DNA of 64,000 bases from Lachnospiraceae bacterium (GTDB lineage: Bacteria > Bacillota > Clostridia > Lachnospirales > Lachnospiraceae), in the NCBI GenBank assembly GCA_015056865.1, contig SVFM01000016.1:1-64000 (forward strand), written 5' to 3'. Position numbers and translations under genes: made by a program. Below the pieces are notes generated by a model. The model made no database searches and had not been told where the DNA came from. It saw only the letters and a list, made by a program, of their open reading frames with translations. The first letter of the stretch is position 1. Every line of letters begins with the position of its first letter. This document shows, in pieces, positions 24,539 to 34,093 of this stretch.

Positions 24539-25381
24539 ATGAGAAACATATCAGTAAAAGAAATTACTGCAAACATTAAGGAAATGTGTATTGAGGCAAA
24601 TCATTTTCTCACGGATGATATGAAAGAAGCCTTGCATCGGGCAACTTATGAGGAGGTATCTCCCTTGGGGAAACAGATACTTTGCCAGTTGCAGGAAAAT
24701 CTTCAGATCGCCGGGGATGATATGATCCCAATCTGTCAGGATACAGGAATGGCTGTGGTTTTCATGCAGATCGGCCAGGAAGTTCATTTTGAAGGCGGTT
24801 CTCTGGAGGAGGCGATCCATGAGGGTGTGCGTCAGGGATATGTGGAAGGATTTTTGCGTAAATCTGTAGTAAAGGATCCCCTTGAACGTGTGAATACAGG
24901 AGACAACACGCCGGCTGTGATCCACTATGAGATCGTGGCAGGGGATCAGGTTAAGATAACAGTTGCGCCCAAGGGATTTGGAAGTGAAAATATGAGCAAG
25001 GTCTTCATGTTGAAGCCGGCGGATGGGGCAGAGGGAGTAAAAAATGCCATTCTGACAGCAGTAAAGGACGCAGGCCCCAATGCTTGCCCGCCTATGGTTG
25101 TAGGTGTAGGTGTAGGCGGTACCTTTGAGAAGTGTGCTTTACTGGCGAAAAAGGCTTTGACAAGAGCTGTGGGATCAGCTTCACCGGTGGCCTGGGCACG
25201 GGAGATGGAGCAGGAGTTGTTACAGAAGATCAACGCAACAGGAATTGGTCCCGGCGGACTGGGTGGAAGTACGACTGCTCTGGCGGTAAATATTGAGACT
25301 TATCCAACGCATATTGCAGGACTTCCGGTAGCGGTAAATATATGTTGTCATGTAAACAGACATGCAGTAAGGGTTTTATAG
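24539..25381 (+). CDS. fumA: Fumarate hydratase class I, alpha subunit
   Basis: A 280-residue N-terminal subunit of the oxygen-sensitive [4Fe-4S] fumarase/tartrate dehydratase family, interconverting fumarate and malate. Cluster cysteines are in PICQDTGMAVVF, NACPPMVVGVGVGG and NICCHVNRH. The start at 24539 is favoured because AGGAG is 8 bases upstream; a GTG at 24527 is too close to it. The beta subunit follows after 9 bases. Two-subunit form is typical of Clostridia and archaea. Related tartrate dehydratases cannot be fully excluded. Confidence 0.92.
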   Translation: MRNISVKEITANIKEMCIEANHFLTDDMKEALHRATYEEVSPLGKQILCQLQENLQIAGDDMIPICQDTGMAVVFMQIGQEVHFEGGSLEEAIHEGVRQGYVEGFLRKSVVKDPLERVNTGDNTPAVIHYEIVAGDQVKITVAPKGFGSENMSKVFMLKPADGAEGVKNAILTAVKDAGPNACPPMVVGVGVGGTFEKCALLAKKALTRAVGSASPVAWAREMEQELLQKINATGIGPGGLGGSTTALAVNIETYPTHIAGLPVAVNICCHVNRHAVRVL

Positions 25382-25390
25382 GGGGAGATA

Positions 25391-25945
25391 ATGGATAAGC
25401 ATATAAAGGTTCCGATGAACAAGCAGGAAGCAGCTACACTGAGGGCTGGGGATTATGTTTACTTGACAGGTACGATATATACTGCCAGAGATGCCGCTCA
25501 CAAGAGAATGTATGAAGCTTTGCAGGAAGGAAGAGAACTTCCTGTAGACGTAGAAGGAAATGTGATATATTATATGGGTCCGTCTCCCGCAAGAGAAGGT
25601 AGACCCATCGGATCTGCTGGTCCAACTACAGCCAGCCGCATGGATAAATATGCGCCGAAGCTGTTGGATCTGGGACTCATTGGCATGATCGGCAAGGGAA
25701 AGCGTTCCAAAGAAGTGATAGATGCAGTTGTTAGAAATGGTGCCGTATATCTGGCAGCAGTAGGCGGCGCGGGAGCACTGTTGTCCCGCTGTATCGTCAA
25801 GTCTGAGGTTGTAGCATATGATGACCTGGGAACAGAGGCGATTCGAAAACTGGAGGTAGAGAATTTTCCTGCAATCGTGGTAATAGATTGTCAGGGGAAT
25901 AATCTTTATGAGACGGCCATCGAACAATATAGGAAGGATGTATAA
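25391..25945 (+). CDS. fumB: Fumarate hydratase class I, beta subunit
   Basis: A 184-residue C-terminal subunit of the same enzyme. Family markers: LRAGDYVYLTGTIYTARDAAHKRM near residues 17-40, YYMGPSPA, and GPTTASRMD with the catalytic region. GGGGGAG lies 7 bases before the ATG. With the alpha subunit it forms the iron-sulfur hydratase of the reductive TCA branch. Confidence 0.93.
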   Translation: MDKHIKVPMNKQEAATLRAGDYVYLTGTIYTARDAAHKRMYEALQEGRELPVDVEGNVIYYMGPSPAREGRPIGSAGPTTASRMDKYAPKLLDLGLIGMIGKGKRSKEVIDAVVRNGAVYLAAVGGAGALLSRCIVKSEVVAYDDLGTEAIRKLEVENFPAIVVIDCQGNNLYETAIEQYRKDV

Positions 25946-25947
25946 GC

Positions 25948-26658
25948 ATGGGCAGAATCGTGCTGATGGTACTGCGGTTAATCTATATAGCTCCATATTA
26001 CATTTTTCGGATATGGAGATACAGTAAGAGTAAGGATGTTGATCTTGCAGAGAAATTTGCCTATATTAAAAAAGTGACCAAAAAGGCAAACCGGGCAGGG
26101 CGTGTTACGATAGAGGCCCACGGATTGGAAAATCTGCCGAAGCAGGATGGATTTATTTTTTACCCGAATCATCAGGGTATGTTTGATGTGCTGGTGTTTT
26201 TAGAGTCCTGTCCGGTGCCCTTTAGTTTTGTTGTAAAAAAAGAGGCGCGAAATGTTGTTTTGCTCAAGCAGGTGGGAGATGCGTTGGGTGCTTTGGCCAT
26301 AGACAGAGAGGACCTTCGGCAGTCCATGAAGGTGATCAATACGATGGCAGAAGAAGTAAAAAAGGGAAGGAATTTCTTGATCTTTCCTGAGGGGACCCGT
26401 AGCAAGCAGGGGAATCAGCTGCTTGAATTTAAGGCCGGTAGTTTTAAGGGTGCTGTTAAGGCAAAATGTCCGATTGTTCCCTGTGCTCTTGTGGACTCTT
26501 TTGTGCCCTTTGACAGTGGGAGCGTGAGGGCCGTAACAGTGAAAATCTTCTACTTACCGCCCTTGTATTATGAAGAATATAAGGACATGAATACACAGGA
26601 AATTGCAGCAGAAGTAAAAAGGCGTATTGAAGAAGTTATCAAAGAAGTTATTTCATGA
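25948..26658 (+). CDS. plsC: 1-acyl-sn-glycerol-3-phosphate acyltransferase (PlsC)
   Basis: A 236-residue membrane-bound acyltransferase that makes phosphatidic acid. NHQGMFD (N74-D80) is the HX4D catalytic motif and FPEGTRSK (about 146-153) the glycerophosphate-binding motif. One N-terminal helix. Starts two bases after the fumarase beta gene, so the genes are co-transcribed. Confidence 0.93.
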   Translation: MGRIVLMVLRLIYIAPYYIFRIWRYSKSKDVDLAEKFAYIKKVTKKANRAGRVTIEAHGLENLPKQDGFIFYPNHQGMFDVLVFLESCPVPFSFVVKKEARNVVLLKQVGDALGALAIDREDLRQSMKVINTMAEEVKKGRNFLIFPEGTRSKQGNQLLEFKAGSFKGAVKAKCPIVPCALVDSFVPFDSGSVRAVTVKIFYLPPLYYEEYKDMNTQEIAAEVKRRIEEVIKEVIS

Positions 26659-26676
26659 TATAAAGGGGATTTGGAC

Positions 26677-27213
26677 ATGCAATTACAAAAAGGAAGACCG
26701 GAAGATACCAAGGAGCGTTTGGATAAGGAGATCAGAGTATATGATCTATTGGACAAACTGGGCATAGAATATTACAGAGTTGATCACGAGGCGGCGTTTA
26801 CTATGGAGGCTTGTGAAGAAATTGATCGGATCATGGGTGCTGTAATGTGCAAAAATTTGTTTTTATGTAATAGACAGAAGACAGATTTTTATTTGCTTTT
26901 GATGCCGGGAGATAAGGTGTTTAAAACCAAGGAGCTGTCCGGACAGTTGGGTTGTGCCAGACTTTCTTTTGGGGAAGCGCAATATATGGAGGCGTATCTG
27001 GATATTACACCGGGTTCTGCCAGCATTATGGGTTTGATGAATGACACGGACAACAAGGTAAGGCTTTTGGTGGATGAGGATCTGCTGAAGGAAGAATATT
27101 TCGGTTGTCATCCCTGCATCAATACTTCCAGTTTGAGGATGAAAACGGAAGATGTTTTTGGAAAACTGATCAGAGAAATGCATCACGAAATGACGGTGGT
27201 CAGCCTGTGGTAA
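26677..27213 (+). CDS. YbaK/ProX-type aminoacyl-tRNA deacylase
   Basis: A 178-residue protein of the YbaK/ProRS-INS superfamily, close to ProX/PrdX proteins that clear Ala mischarged on tRNA-Pro. Evidence: YYRVDHEAAFTMEA, AVMCKNLFLCNRQKTDFYLLLMPGDK, GSASIMGLMND and the C-terminal GCHPCINTSSLR. The start at 26677 (ATG) lies 10 bases after AAAGGGG; TTG at 26671 is less likely. Its 3' end overlaps the convergent gene by 14 bases, with a GGTCAGCCT/AGGCTGACC hairpin (27198-27224) shared by both. Confidence 0.88.
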   Translation: MQLQKGRPEDTKERLDKEIRVYDLLDKLGIEYYRVDHEAAFTMEACEEIDRIMGAVMCKNLFLCNRQKTDFYLLLMPGDKVFKTKELSGQLGCARLSFGEAQYMEAYLDITPGSASIMGLMNDTDNKVRLLVDEDLLKEEYFGCHPCINTSSLRMKTEDVFGKLIREMHHEMTVVSLW

Positions 27214-28453
27214 AGAGGCTGACCGTATACAAAATACCAAACAACACATGAACAAAGAATAAAAACCATCCGGTATCGATCAGTATATGTTTGATTTTTG
27301 TATCGGCCTGGGTTTTTTCAAGCACAAAAAGCCGCAGAGTGGAGGCCGTCCATACCAGCAGCATGCCGGACATCATAGGCCACAGAAAATCTGAGTGGCT
27401 CAATTTTATGCCACCTTCACCTAAAAGTGCGGCCTCCAGAAAGCCAACCAGATACCCGGTTAATGCCAGTCGTCCAAGGCTGTCTTTCAGGAAGAATTGT
27501 CCATTGATAAAAATCATAAACAGCGGGAAAGCCATACCCAATCCTATGGAAAGAATCACGTTTTCAGAGTACATATTCCACACTTCAAGCCATTTGGTGA
27601 TCATGAAGGAGCCGTCAGCTCCATAGCTTCCGCCCCAGAAAAAGTAGGCCAGAAACTGTAACAGAATATATGCCAAAGAAGGGATAGCGCAGCAAAGCAT
27701 GTGTAAGCAATATTTAAAATATTTGGAAGCACTGCCGTTTTTGCGCAGGATCCTCCCGATCCACTCCACAAGCATCACAATTCCCACAGCTGGAATAAAC
27801 ATTTCTGCAAAAGTGGGCTTTGCCATGGTGGAGAGCAATAACAAAACAGCCAGGTATATGTAGGGCTTTTTAAGTCCCTGCTTCATGTTGAAAAATACGC
27901 CGGTGTAGGTATCGTCCTTTTGCTTGTTCCAGAGATCATATACCAGGCAGTAGCAGAGCAGTGAAAATGGCCTCACAGTCATTTGGGTGGGATTATGAAC
28001 AGGATTCATGGAATATGCGCCGAGAAATCTGTCACCACCGTCCAACCAGTAAAAGAACAAAGCCTGAATCAGACAAAAGCCAAAGGAAACTATAGCCGCT
28101 TTGGTTGAGGAAGTTTCCTTTCCGAATGCAGCTGTGTATTTTAGGATCATCCAGTAGATAACAAAGAAGGAAAAAAGTGCAAAAAAGCAACTTACATACG
28201 CGGCGGCGGCCTCGATGGGAACATGTAGAATGTGATTTAATCCCAAAACACTAAGATGCCAGATGCAGTAAGGAACGGTTTTCCATCCCTGAATCCAGGT
28301 TTCCGGATTGAATAAGGGTAAATATACGTAAGTATGTCCGTTATAATCAGACAGAATATAAGGTAGTTGATTAATGACTGTCAGGTAAGTAAGATATGCC
28401 AGCAAAACAGATAAAATAATAGCGGCAAGATTATCTTTTTTTGTAGGATTCAT
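27200..28453 (-). CDS. Uncharacterised polytopic membrane protein (GT-C-like)
   Basis: A 417-residue protein with about ten to eleven helices. After the first helix comes an extracytoplasmic loop SDYNGHTYVYLPLF, and later DGGDRFLGAYSMNPVHNPTQM; the layout is that of lipid-linked sugar transferases of the GT-C fold, but no family can be named with certainty. GGGAGGA lies 9 bases before the ATG on the minus strand. Divergent from the membrane-anchored protein at 28584, which may be a partner. Confidence 0.7.
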   Translation of the reverse strand: MNPTKKDNLAAIILSVLLAYLTYLTVINQLPYILSDYNGHTYVYLPLFNPETWIQGWKTVPYCIWHLSVLGLNHILHVPIEAAAAYVSCFFALFSFFVIYWMILKYTAAFGKETSSTKAAIVSFGFCLIQALFFYWLDGGDRFLGAYSMNPVHNPTQMTVRPFSLLCYCLVYDLWNKQKDDTYTGVFFNMKQGLKKPYIYLAVLLLLSTMAKPTFAEMFIPAVGIVMLVEWIGRILRKNGSASKYFKYCLHMLCCAIPSLAYILLQFLAYFFWGGSYGADGSFMITKWLEVWNMYSENVILSIGLGMAFPLFMIFINGQFFLKDSLGRLALTGYLVGFLEAALLGEGGIKLSHSDFLWPMMSGMLLVWTASTLRLFVLEKTQADTKIKHILIDTGWFLFFVHVLFGILYTVSLFTTG

Positions 28454-28521
28454 TTGATTGTCCTCCCCAATATTTGAAATGATGGTAAAATAGGTATTCG
28501 CCAGCTTCCTAGGAAAACAAC

Positions 28522-28550
28522 TTGCTTATTTTCTTATTTGCCGTTATGAT
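28522..28550 (+). promoter_or_regulatory. Candidate promoter of the 28584 gene
   Basis: TTGCTT (28522-28527), 17-bp spacer and TATGAT (28545-28550), 33 bases before the start codon. Confidence 0.5.
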
Positions 28551-28583
28551 ATACATAAAAGATTTCCAAGGAGTCAGCGAATT

Positions 28584-29168
28584 ATGAAAAAGGTAAAAAT
28601 GTTAATTTTTATTTTGGTGGCAATTGGGTTTGTTTTGTTACCGTTCCCGGCATCAGATCTCTATATTCGTATTCATTTTACAGAGATAGCGGGAAATGAT
28701 TGCGGATTGTATTATACAACAAAAGATCAGCCTGTTTTTTCTCAGGAGCAGTACATCCCGGCTCCCATTGATCATGAGAAAAAAAGCGTGAGTTTCTGTC
28801 TGGATGGTTCTTTGGAAAACAAGCTGACAGGCCTTCGGCTTGATTTTGCCAATCAGTCTGATCTTGTTCAGATAAAAAGCATTACCTTGAGTAGTGCGGG
28901 AGTTGTTCAAAAAGAGTATAATCCCTGTGTTTTTTTTGCTGAGGAAAACGTAACTCACATCAATCAGGCAGAGATTATTCCCATACCGTCCAGGAATCGC
29001 GTTTGTATAAGCACATCGGACAATGATCCTTATGTGATTTTCTCGGATGGACTGGTAGGCGCAATAAAGAAACACTACAGTCATATGATAATTTCACGCA
29101 TCTGTGTTTGTCTATTCATCGCAGGTTGCTATTTGATGGCTAAGAAACATATTTTTACCCACAAATAA
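28584..29168 (+). CDS. Membrane-anchored extracytoplasmic protein, unknown
   Basis: A 194-residue protein with an N-terminal helix (5-22), a beta-rich extracytoplasmic part (about 28-165) and a C-terminal helix (about 168-187). The middle part (FTEIAGNDCGLYYTT, CLDGSLENKLTGLRLDFAN) resembles jelly-roll-like modules attached to surface glycosyltransferases in Clostridia. CAAGGAG precedes the ATG. AT-rich compared with its surroundings. Function unknown; the divergent GT-C-like gene is the likely partner. Confidence 0.65.
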   Translation: MKKVKMLIFILVAIGFVLLPFPASDLYIRIHFTEIAGNDCGLYYTTKDQPVFSQEQYIPAPIDHEKKSVSFCLDGSLENKLTGLRLDFANQSDLVQIKSITLSSAGVVQKEYNPCVFFAEENVTHINQAEIIPIPSRNRVCISTSDNDPYVIFSDGLVGAIKKHYSHMIISRICVCLFIAGCYLMAKKHIFTHK

Positions 29169-29252
29169 CAACACTATACTTATATCATATTTTCGTTGGA
29201 TTGTCTATAAAACAATTGGATATGCTAAGAGATGACGGAGGTCTCGAAGCAT

Positions 29253-30266
29253 ATGTTAAGAAGCAGAATCAATTACATTAAGTGGATGAAACTTAGTATT
29301 GCTGCGCCCATTTCTATTGTAATTGCTCAAAAGTTAGGACTAAATTATGCAACGTCGGCAGGGATCATCACTTTGCTTACGGTGCAGGATACCAAAAAGG
29401 AAACTTTGGAGATTTCCACAAAAAGGGTATTGGCATTTGTGATCATGACCATGCTCAGCCTGTTTTTATTCCGGGTGTTAGGTCATGAAACCTTCACGTA
29501 TGCGGTGTTTTTATGTATATTTCTTTTTGTATGTTATTGGACAAGGCTGGAAAGCGGCATTACAATGAATGCGGTCTTAGCCGGTCATTATTTAGCCTCC
29601 GGGAAGATTACGCCGAATATCATAGGGAATGAGGCCAGTATTTTTATCATCGGTGCAGGGATCGGGATGGCGGTGAATCTGATCATGCCGGAGAATCTAA
29701 GGAAAATCCGTGCAGAGCAGGCCAAGATTGATACAGCCATGAAGCACATTTTGGAAAGAATGTCGGTTTATTTGTGCCGGGAGGATAAAAGTGATTACAC
29801 AGAAGAGTGTTTTGCTCAGGTGGAGCGCCTGTTGATATCCATGGAGAAAGAGGCAAATTTAAGGATCCGTAATACCTTTACGAAGGGGGATACTTATTTT
29901 ATATCTTATATGAAATTGCGAATGCGTCAGTGTGAAGTTTTAAAAAGCATTTATGGCAGTATTATGTTATTGACGGGAATTCCGGTACAGACCGGAGCTT
30001 TGAGTCTTTTTCTGAAGGAGATCAGCGAAAGTTTTCATGAAAAGAACAATGCAAGGGGATTGATGGATAAGCTGTCAGCCATGCGCAGCACCTATAAGCT
30101 CAGCGAGTTACCGGCAAGTCGAAAGGAGTTTGAAAATCGATCGGTGTTGATGCAGATTACCAGGGATTTGGAAAGATTTTTAAGATTAAAGATTGAATTT
30201 ATAGAGCAATTGACAGAAGATGAGCAACGAAAATACTGGGATAATACAGAAAGGTATCCAAAATGA
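29253..30266 (+). CDS. Aromatic acid exporter (ArAE/FUSC-like) family protein
   Basis: A 337-residue protein. Five or six N-terminal helices (about 10-150) start with KLSIAAPISIVIAQKLGLNYATSAGIITLLTVQDTKKET in outline, the YqjA/ArAE-1 signature, followed by a soluble helical C-terminal domain (about 155-330). The family exports aromatic acids or related anions; the substrate is unknown. The start at 29253 is preferred because ACGGAGG is 11 bases upstream; ATG at 29232 has no ribosome site. Overlaps the CapA gene by 4 bases. Confidence 0.82.
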   Translation: MLRSRINYIKWMKLSIAAPISIVIAQKLGLNYATSAGIITLLTVQDTKKETLEISTKRVLAFVIMTMLSLFLFRVLGHETFTYAVFLCIFLFVCYWTRLESGITMNAVLAGHYLASGKITPNIIGNEASIFIIGAGIGMAVNLIMPENLRKIRAEQAKIDTAMKHILERMSVYLCREDKSDYTEECFAQVERLLISMEKEANLRIRNTFTKGDTYFISYMKLRMRQCEVLKSIYGSIMLLTGIPVQTGALSLFLKEISESFHEKNNARGLMDKLSAMRSTYKLSELPASRKEFENRSVLMQITRDLERFLRLKIEFIEQLTEDEQRKYWDNTERYPK

Positions 30267-31426
30267 AGACAAAGATCGTATGGTTTATACTTTTGGCACT
30301 GGTTCTTACTTCTTGTAAAGGGGATCCGCGCAAGGAGGACGTCCTGGCCGAAACCACAAACAGTAGCGAGAGCATGCGGGAGTCTGAAATACAGAGTTCA
30401 CAACCTGAGAGTTCACAGCCGTCGGAAGTTCCGTCCCAGGAGCCTTCCACTGAAGAACCTTCTATCCAAGAGCCGGAGATCGTAACTTTGACAATTTCTG
30501 CTGCCGGAGATGTAACGTTGGGCAAGTTGCATACCCATAGCTATGACAGAACGTTGAATGAATATTATGATAAAAATGGACCGGAATATTTTTTTAGGGA
30601 TGTTAAGCCGATTTTTGAGGCCGATGATATGACCATTGTCAATTTCGAGGGAGTGCTTACTCTAACAGACGATCGGGTAGAAAAGACGTTTAATATGAAG
30701 GGTGACCCGGAGTATGTAAATATCTTAAAAGAGGGTAATATTGAAGCGGTTAGTTTTGCCAATAATCACCGTATGGATTATGGGCAGCAGGGCAGTGATG
30801 ACACGATAGCAGCGTTTGAAGAAGCAGAAATTGCCTATGCCTATGATTCTTACATAGGATACTATGAAGCGAAGGGCCTGACAGTGGGTTTTGTTTCCAT
30901 CAATCAAGTGTATGACAGCCGGAAGGTGATTGAAGGATATTTGGAATCAGGCATTAATCAACTGAAGGAAGAAGGTGTGGATCTGATTATTGCCTGTTGT
31001 CATTGGGGTGCGGAGAAGAAGCATTATCCAAATGATTATCAGACCAAGCTGGGTCAAATGTGCATTGATTGGGGAGCAGATCTGGTCATCGGCCACCATC
31101 CTCATGTGCTGCAGGGAGTAGATGAATACAAAGGGAAGTATATTGTATACAGTTTAGGAAATTTTTGCTTTGGAGGTAATAAAAATCCCCAGATAAAGGA
31201 TACCATGATTTATCAGCAGACGTTTACTTTCGTGGATGGGGAAAAGCAGGAGGATGCGGAGATACGGATCATTCCCTGTTATATCAGTTCGGCACGGGAC
31301 CGAAATGATTACCAGCCGACTCTGGCGGAAGGAGACGAGATCAAGAGAATTATTGACCAAGTGAATACATATAGTGAAGCATTTGGAGTGCGGTTCGACG
31401 AGGAAGGTTATTTGGTGCAGGAGTAA
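30263..31426 (+). CDS. CapA family lipoprotein (metallophosphatase-like)
   Basis: A 387-residue secreted lipoprotein: lipobox LTSC with lipidated C18, then a Ser/Glu/Pro-rich linker (about 25-75). The CapA domain follows: TISAAGDVTLG, VNFEGVLT, SFANNHRMDYG, CCHWGAEKKHYP and GHHPHVLQG give the conserved Asp/Asn/His set of the calcineurin-like fold. The family includes PgsA/CapA of poly-gamma-glutamate systems, but most clostridial members lack the rest of that system, as here. Coupled to the ArAE gene. Confidence 0.92.
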   Translation: MKTKIVWFILLALVLTSCKGDPRKEDVLAETTNSSESMRESEIQSSQPESSQPSEVPSQEPSTEEPSIQEPEIVTLTISAAGDVTLGKLHTHSYDRTLNEYYDKNGPEYFFRDVKPIFEADDMTIVNFEGVLTLTDDRVEKTFNMKGDPEYVNILKEGNIEAVSFANNHRMDYGQQGSDDTIAAFEEAEIAYAYDSYIGYYEAKGLTVGFVSINQVYDSRKVIEGYLESGINQLKEEGVDLIIACCHWGAEKKHYPNDYQTKLGQMCIDWGADLVIGHHPHVLQGVDEYKGKYIVYSLGNFCFGGNKNPQIKDTMIYQQTFTFVDGEKQEDAEIRIIPCYISSARDRNDYQPTLAEGDEIKRIIDQVNTYSEAFGVRFDEEGYLVQE

Positions 31427-31447
31427 AAGCAAGGAGGGAGAAGAATT

Positions 31448-32584
31448 ATGGAAAAAAGGCAGATGAAAAAGGTAGGGCTGAACACATCATTGCTGGGATT
31501 TGGTTGTATGCGTTTTCCTGTGACGGAGGATGGTAAGATCATCGAGGCTGAGGCGGAGAAACTATTGGACAGAGCCATTGCAGCAGGGGTCAATTATCTG
31601 GATACAGCCTATCCCTATCACGGAGGTCAAAGTGAGTCCTTTGTAGGGCGAGTGTTGAAAAAGTATGATAGAGAGTCTTTGTATGTGGTCACCAAGATGC
31701 CTATGTGGAATCTGTCATCTTTGGAGGATGCCAAGCGGATTTTCGCGGAGCAGCAAGAGAAACTTCAGACAGAATATTTTGATTTTTATCTGTTGCATTC
31801 CATGGGCCGAAAACTATGGGATAAGGCCTTGGAATTAGGTGTGGTGGATTTCTTGGAAGAGCAGTGGAAAGCTGGCGTCATCCGTAATTTTGGGTTTTCC
31901 TTTCATGATTCTTATGAGGTGTTCGAGGAGATTTTAAACTATAGAGACTGGGATTTTTGTCAGATTCAGTTAAATTATATGGATGTGGATCTGCAGGCCG
32001 GCATGAGGGGATACCAGTTGGCTCAGGAGAAAGGGATTCCTCTGGTGATCATGGAGCCTATAAAAGGGGGCTCGCTGGCAGTTGTTTCGGAAGACATTCG
32101 AGAGATGCTGGATGAGCTTGATCCGAAAGCCAGTACTGCATCCTTTGCGCTTCGCTGGGTAGGTTCCCTGCCGGGAGTAAAGGTGATATTAAGTGGAATG
32201 TCCACCATGGAACAAGTGGAGGATAATATAAAAACCTTTACAGATTTTAAACCCTTGACAAAAAAGGAAGAGGAGACTATTGTAAAGATTCGAGAGACGA
32301 TGCGTGCCAGAGTCCAGAATGGTTGTACCGGATGCGGCTATTGTATGCCTTGTCCTGCCGGGGTGAATATACCGGAAAATTTTAGGACTTGGAATACTTA
32401 TCATATGTATCATAATTACAACATGGTCAAAGACCGGTGGGAAAACCATTTGGGCCAGGAGACGAAGCCGAAAAATTGTATCGAGTGTGGCAAATGCGAA
32501 CAGGCTTGTCCTCAAAAAATTTCCATACGTGAAGATCTAAAGAAAGTCCAGGAAGATTTGGACAAAAAAGAGTATGTAATATAA
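31448..32584 (+). CDS. Aldo/keto reductase with C-terminal 4Fe-4S ferredoxin domain
   Basis: A 378-residue fusion. The TIM-barrel part (1-280) has LDTAYPYHGG (Asp/Tyr), VVTKMP (Lys) and LLHSM (His), the AKR catalytic set. The C-terminal part has two cysteine clusters, CTGCGYCMPCP and CIECGKCEQACP, for 4Fe-4S centres. This domain pair is common in strict anaerobes; electron donor and substrate are unknown. AAGGAGGG lies 6 bases before the ATG. Confidence 0.93.
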   Translation: MEKRQMKKVGLNTSLLGFGCMRFPVTEDGKIIEAEAEKLLDRAIAAGVNYLDTAYPYHGGQSESFVGRVLKKYDRESLYVVTKMPMWNLSSLEDAKRIFAEQQEKLQTEYFDFYLLHSMGRKLWDKALELGVVDFLEEQWKAGVIRNFGFSFHDSYEVFEEILNYRDWDFCQIQLNYMDVDLQAGMRGYQLAQEKGIPLVIMEPIKGGSLAVVSEDIREMLDELDPKASTASFALRWVGSLPGVKVILSGMSTMEQVEDNIKTFTDFKPLTKKEEETIVKIRETMRARVQNGCTGCGYCMPCPAGVNIPENFRTWNTYHMYHNYNMVKDRWENHLGQETKPKNCIECGKCEQACPQKISIREDLKKVQEDLDKKEYVI

Positions 32585-32599
32585 AGGAGAACAGAAAAA

Positions 32600-33763
32600 A
32601 TGAAGAAGACAATTTTAACAAAATTTGCCCAAGTGTTTGGAGATAATGAGGGAGCAAAAGCTTATTTTGCGCCGGGACGTGTAAATTTGATCGGTGAGCA
32701 CACTGACTATAACGGGGGACATGTTTTCCCTTGTGCGCTGACCATCGGTACATATGGAGTTGCCAGAAAAAGAGATGACAACAAATTGCGTTTTTATTCC
32801 ATGAACTTTGAACACCTGGGGGTGATTGAGTCTTCACTGGATGATCTGAAGCCTTACAAGGAGGCTGATTGGACCAATTATCCCAAGGGGATCATATGGG
32901 CTTTTGGAGAAAAAGGTATGCAGGTGCCTCAGGGTATGGATCTGTTGCTCTGCGGGAATATTCCCAATGGATCCGGATTGTCCTCTTCTGCGTCTGTGGA
33001 GGTGCTGACAGGCTTTATCCTGCGGGATCTGTTTGGGTTTGAAGTAACCAACACAGAACTGGCGCTTATCGGACAATTTTCAGAGAATAAATTTAATGGC
33101 GTAAACTGCGGCATTATGGACCAGTTTGCCATTGCAATGGGAAAAAAGGATCATGCGATATTTTTGGATACAGCAGATCTGTCCTATGAATATGCACCTA
33201 TCAAATTGCAGGGAGCAAAGATCGTCATTGTATGCAGCAATAAAAAGCGTGGTCTGGGAGATTCTAAATATAATGAGCGCCGCAGCGAGTGTGAGCAAGC
33301 ATTATCTGAGCTGCAGAAGAAGGCAGATATAAAAACTCTGGGAGATCTGACGGGGGAAAAATTTGAAGAGATCAAAGGTGTCATTGCCAGTGATGTCCGT
33401 ATGAAACGCGCAAAACATGCGGTATACGAAAATCAGAGAACCATACAGGCCGTGCAGGCACTGAAAGAAAATGATATCAAGCAGTTTGGCCAGCTCATGA
33501 ACGCATCCCATGTGTCTTTGAGAGATGATTATGAGGTGACAGGTGTGGAACTGGATACCTTGGCCGAGGAAGCCTGGAAGGTAGAAGGGGTGATTGGTTC
33601 CCGCATGACAGGTGCCGGATTTGGCGGCTGTACCGTCAGTATTGTAAAAGATGAAGCGATTGATACCTTTATTGAACAGGTGGGTGCCGCTTACCTGGAG
33701 AAAATCGGCTATGCGGCAGATTTCTATGTAGTAGAAGTAGGGGATGGACCTGCAGTGCTGTAA
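32600..33763 (+). CDS. galK: Galactokinase
   Basis: A 387-residue GHMP kinase that phosphorylates D-galactose at C1. GRVNLIGEHTDYNGGHVFP (from residue 27) is the galactokinase signature, GSGLSSSASVEV the ATP loop, and GSRMTGAGFGGC the C-terminal motif. AAAGGAGA precedes the ATG. No other Leloir gene (galT, galE) lies in the window. It is followed by a Dabb protein. Confidence 0.97.
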   Translation: MKKTILTKFAQVFGDNEGAKAYFAPGRVNLIGEHTDYNGGHVFPCALTIGTYGVARKRDDNKLRFYSMNFEHLGVIESSLDDLKPYKEADWTNYPKGIIWAFGEKGMQVPQGMDLLLCGNIPNGSGLSSSASVEVLTGFILRDLFGFEVTNTELALIGQFSENKFNGVNCGIMDQFAIAMGKKDHAIFLDTADLSYEYAPIKLQGAKIVIVCSNKKRGLGDSKYNERRSECEQALSELQKKADIKTLGDLTGEKFEEIKGVIASDVRMKRAKHAVYENQRTIQAVQALKENDIKQFGQLMNASHVSLRDDYEVTGVELDTLAEEAWKVEGVIGSRMTGAGFGGCTVSIVKDEAIDTFIEQVGAAYLEKIGYAADFYVVEVGDGPAVL

Positions 33764-33779
33764 GTGACGGAGGTAAACA

Positions 33780-34082
33780 ATGGTATATCATATTGTAATG
33801 TGGAATTTTAAAGAAGAGATCGCAGAAAGCAAAAAAGCCGATTTGAAGAAAGATATGGAAATACATCTGAAGGCTTTGGTAGGAAAGGTGCCCGGGCTTT
33901 TGACAGTGGATTTTGTGAATCAGCCTCTTTCTTCCAGCACGCATGATATTGCTTTGGTGACAACTTTTGAAAAGCCGGAGGACATCCGTGTGTATGCAGG
34001 GCATCCGGAGCATGTTAAGGTTGCAGATGATTACGTGCGTCCTTATGTCTGCAACAGAGCCTGCCTGGACTATGAAGCATAA
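33780..34082 (+). CDS. Dabb family stress-responsive A/B barrel protein
   Basis: A 100-residue dimeric alpha-beta barrel protein. MVYHIVMWNFKEE at the start and VTTFEKPEDIRVYAGHPEHVKV near residues 61-80 are typical of the Dabb family. Function in bacteria is poorly defined. It sits 16 bases after galK with CGGAGG upstream, so it is probably co-transcribed. Confidence 0.9.
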   Translation: MVYHIVMWNFKEEIAESKKADLKKDMEIHLKALVGKVPGLLTVDFVNQPLSSSTHDIALVTTFEKPEDIRVYAGHPEHVKVADDYVRPYVCNRACLDYEA

Positions 34083-34093
34083 GGCAAAAAGAA

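Noticed and set aside
27198..27224. Hairpin at the convergent ends of the ProX-like and GT-C-like genes as a terminator
   Set aside because: The stem is good (9 bp), but it lies within both coding ends and no T-run follows on either strand, so it is only mentioned with the gene.
30263..31426. CapA gene as part of a poly-gamma-glutamate capsule operon
   Set aside because: No capB/capC-like ligase or membrane partner is adjacent; the protein is a stand-alone lipoprotein.
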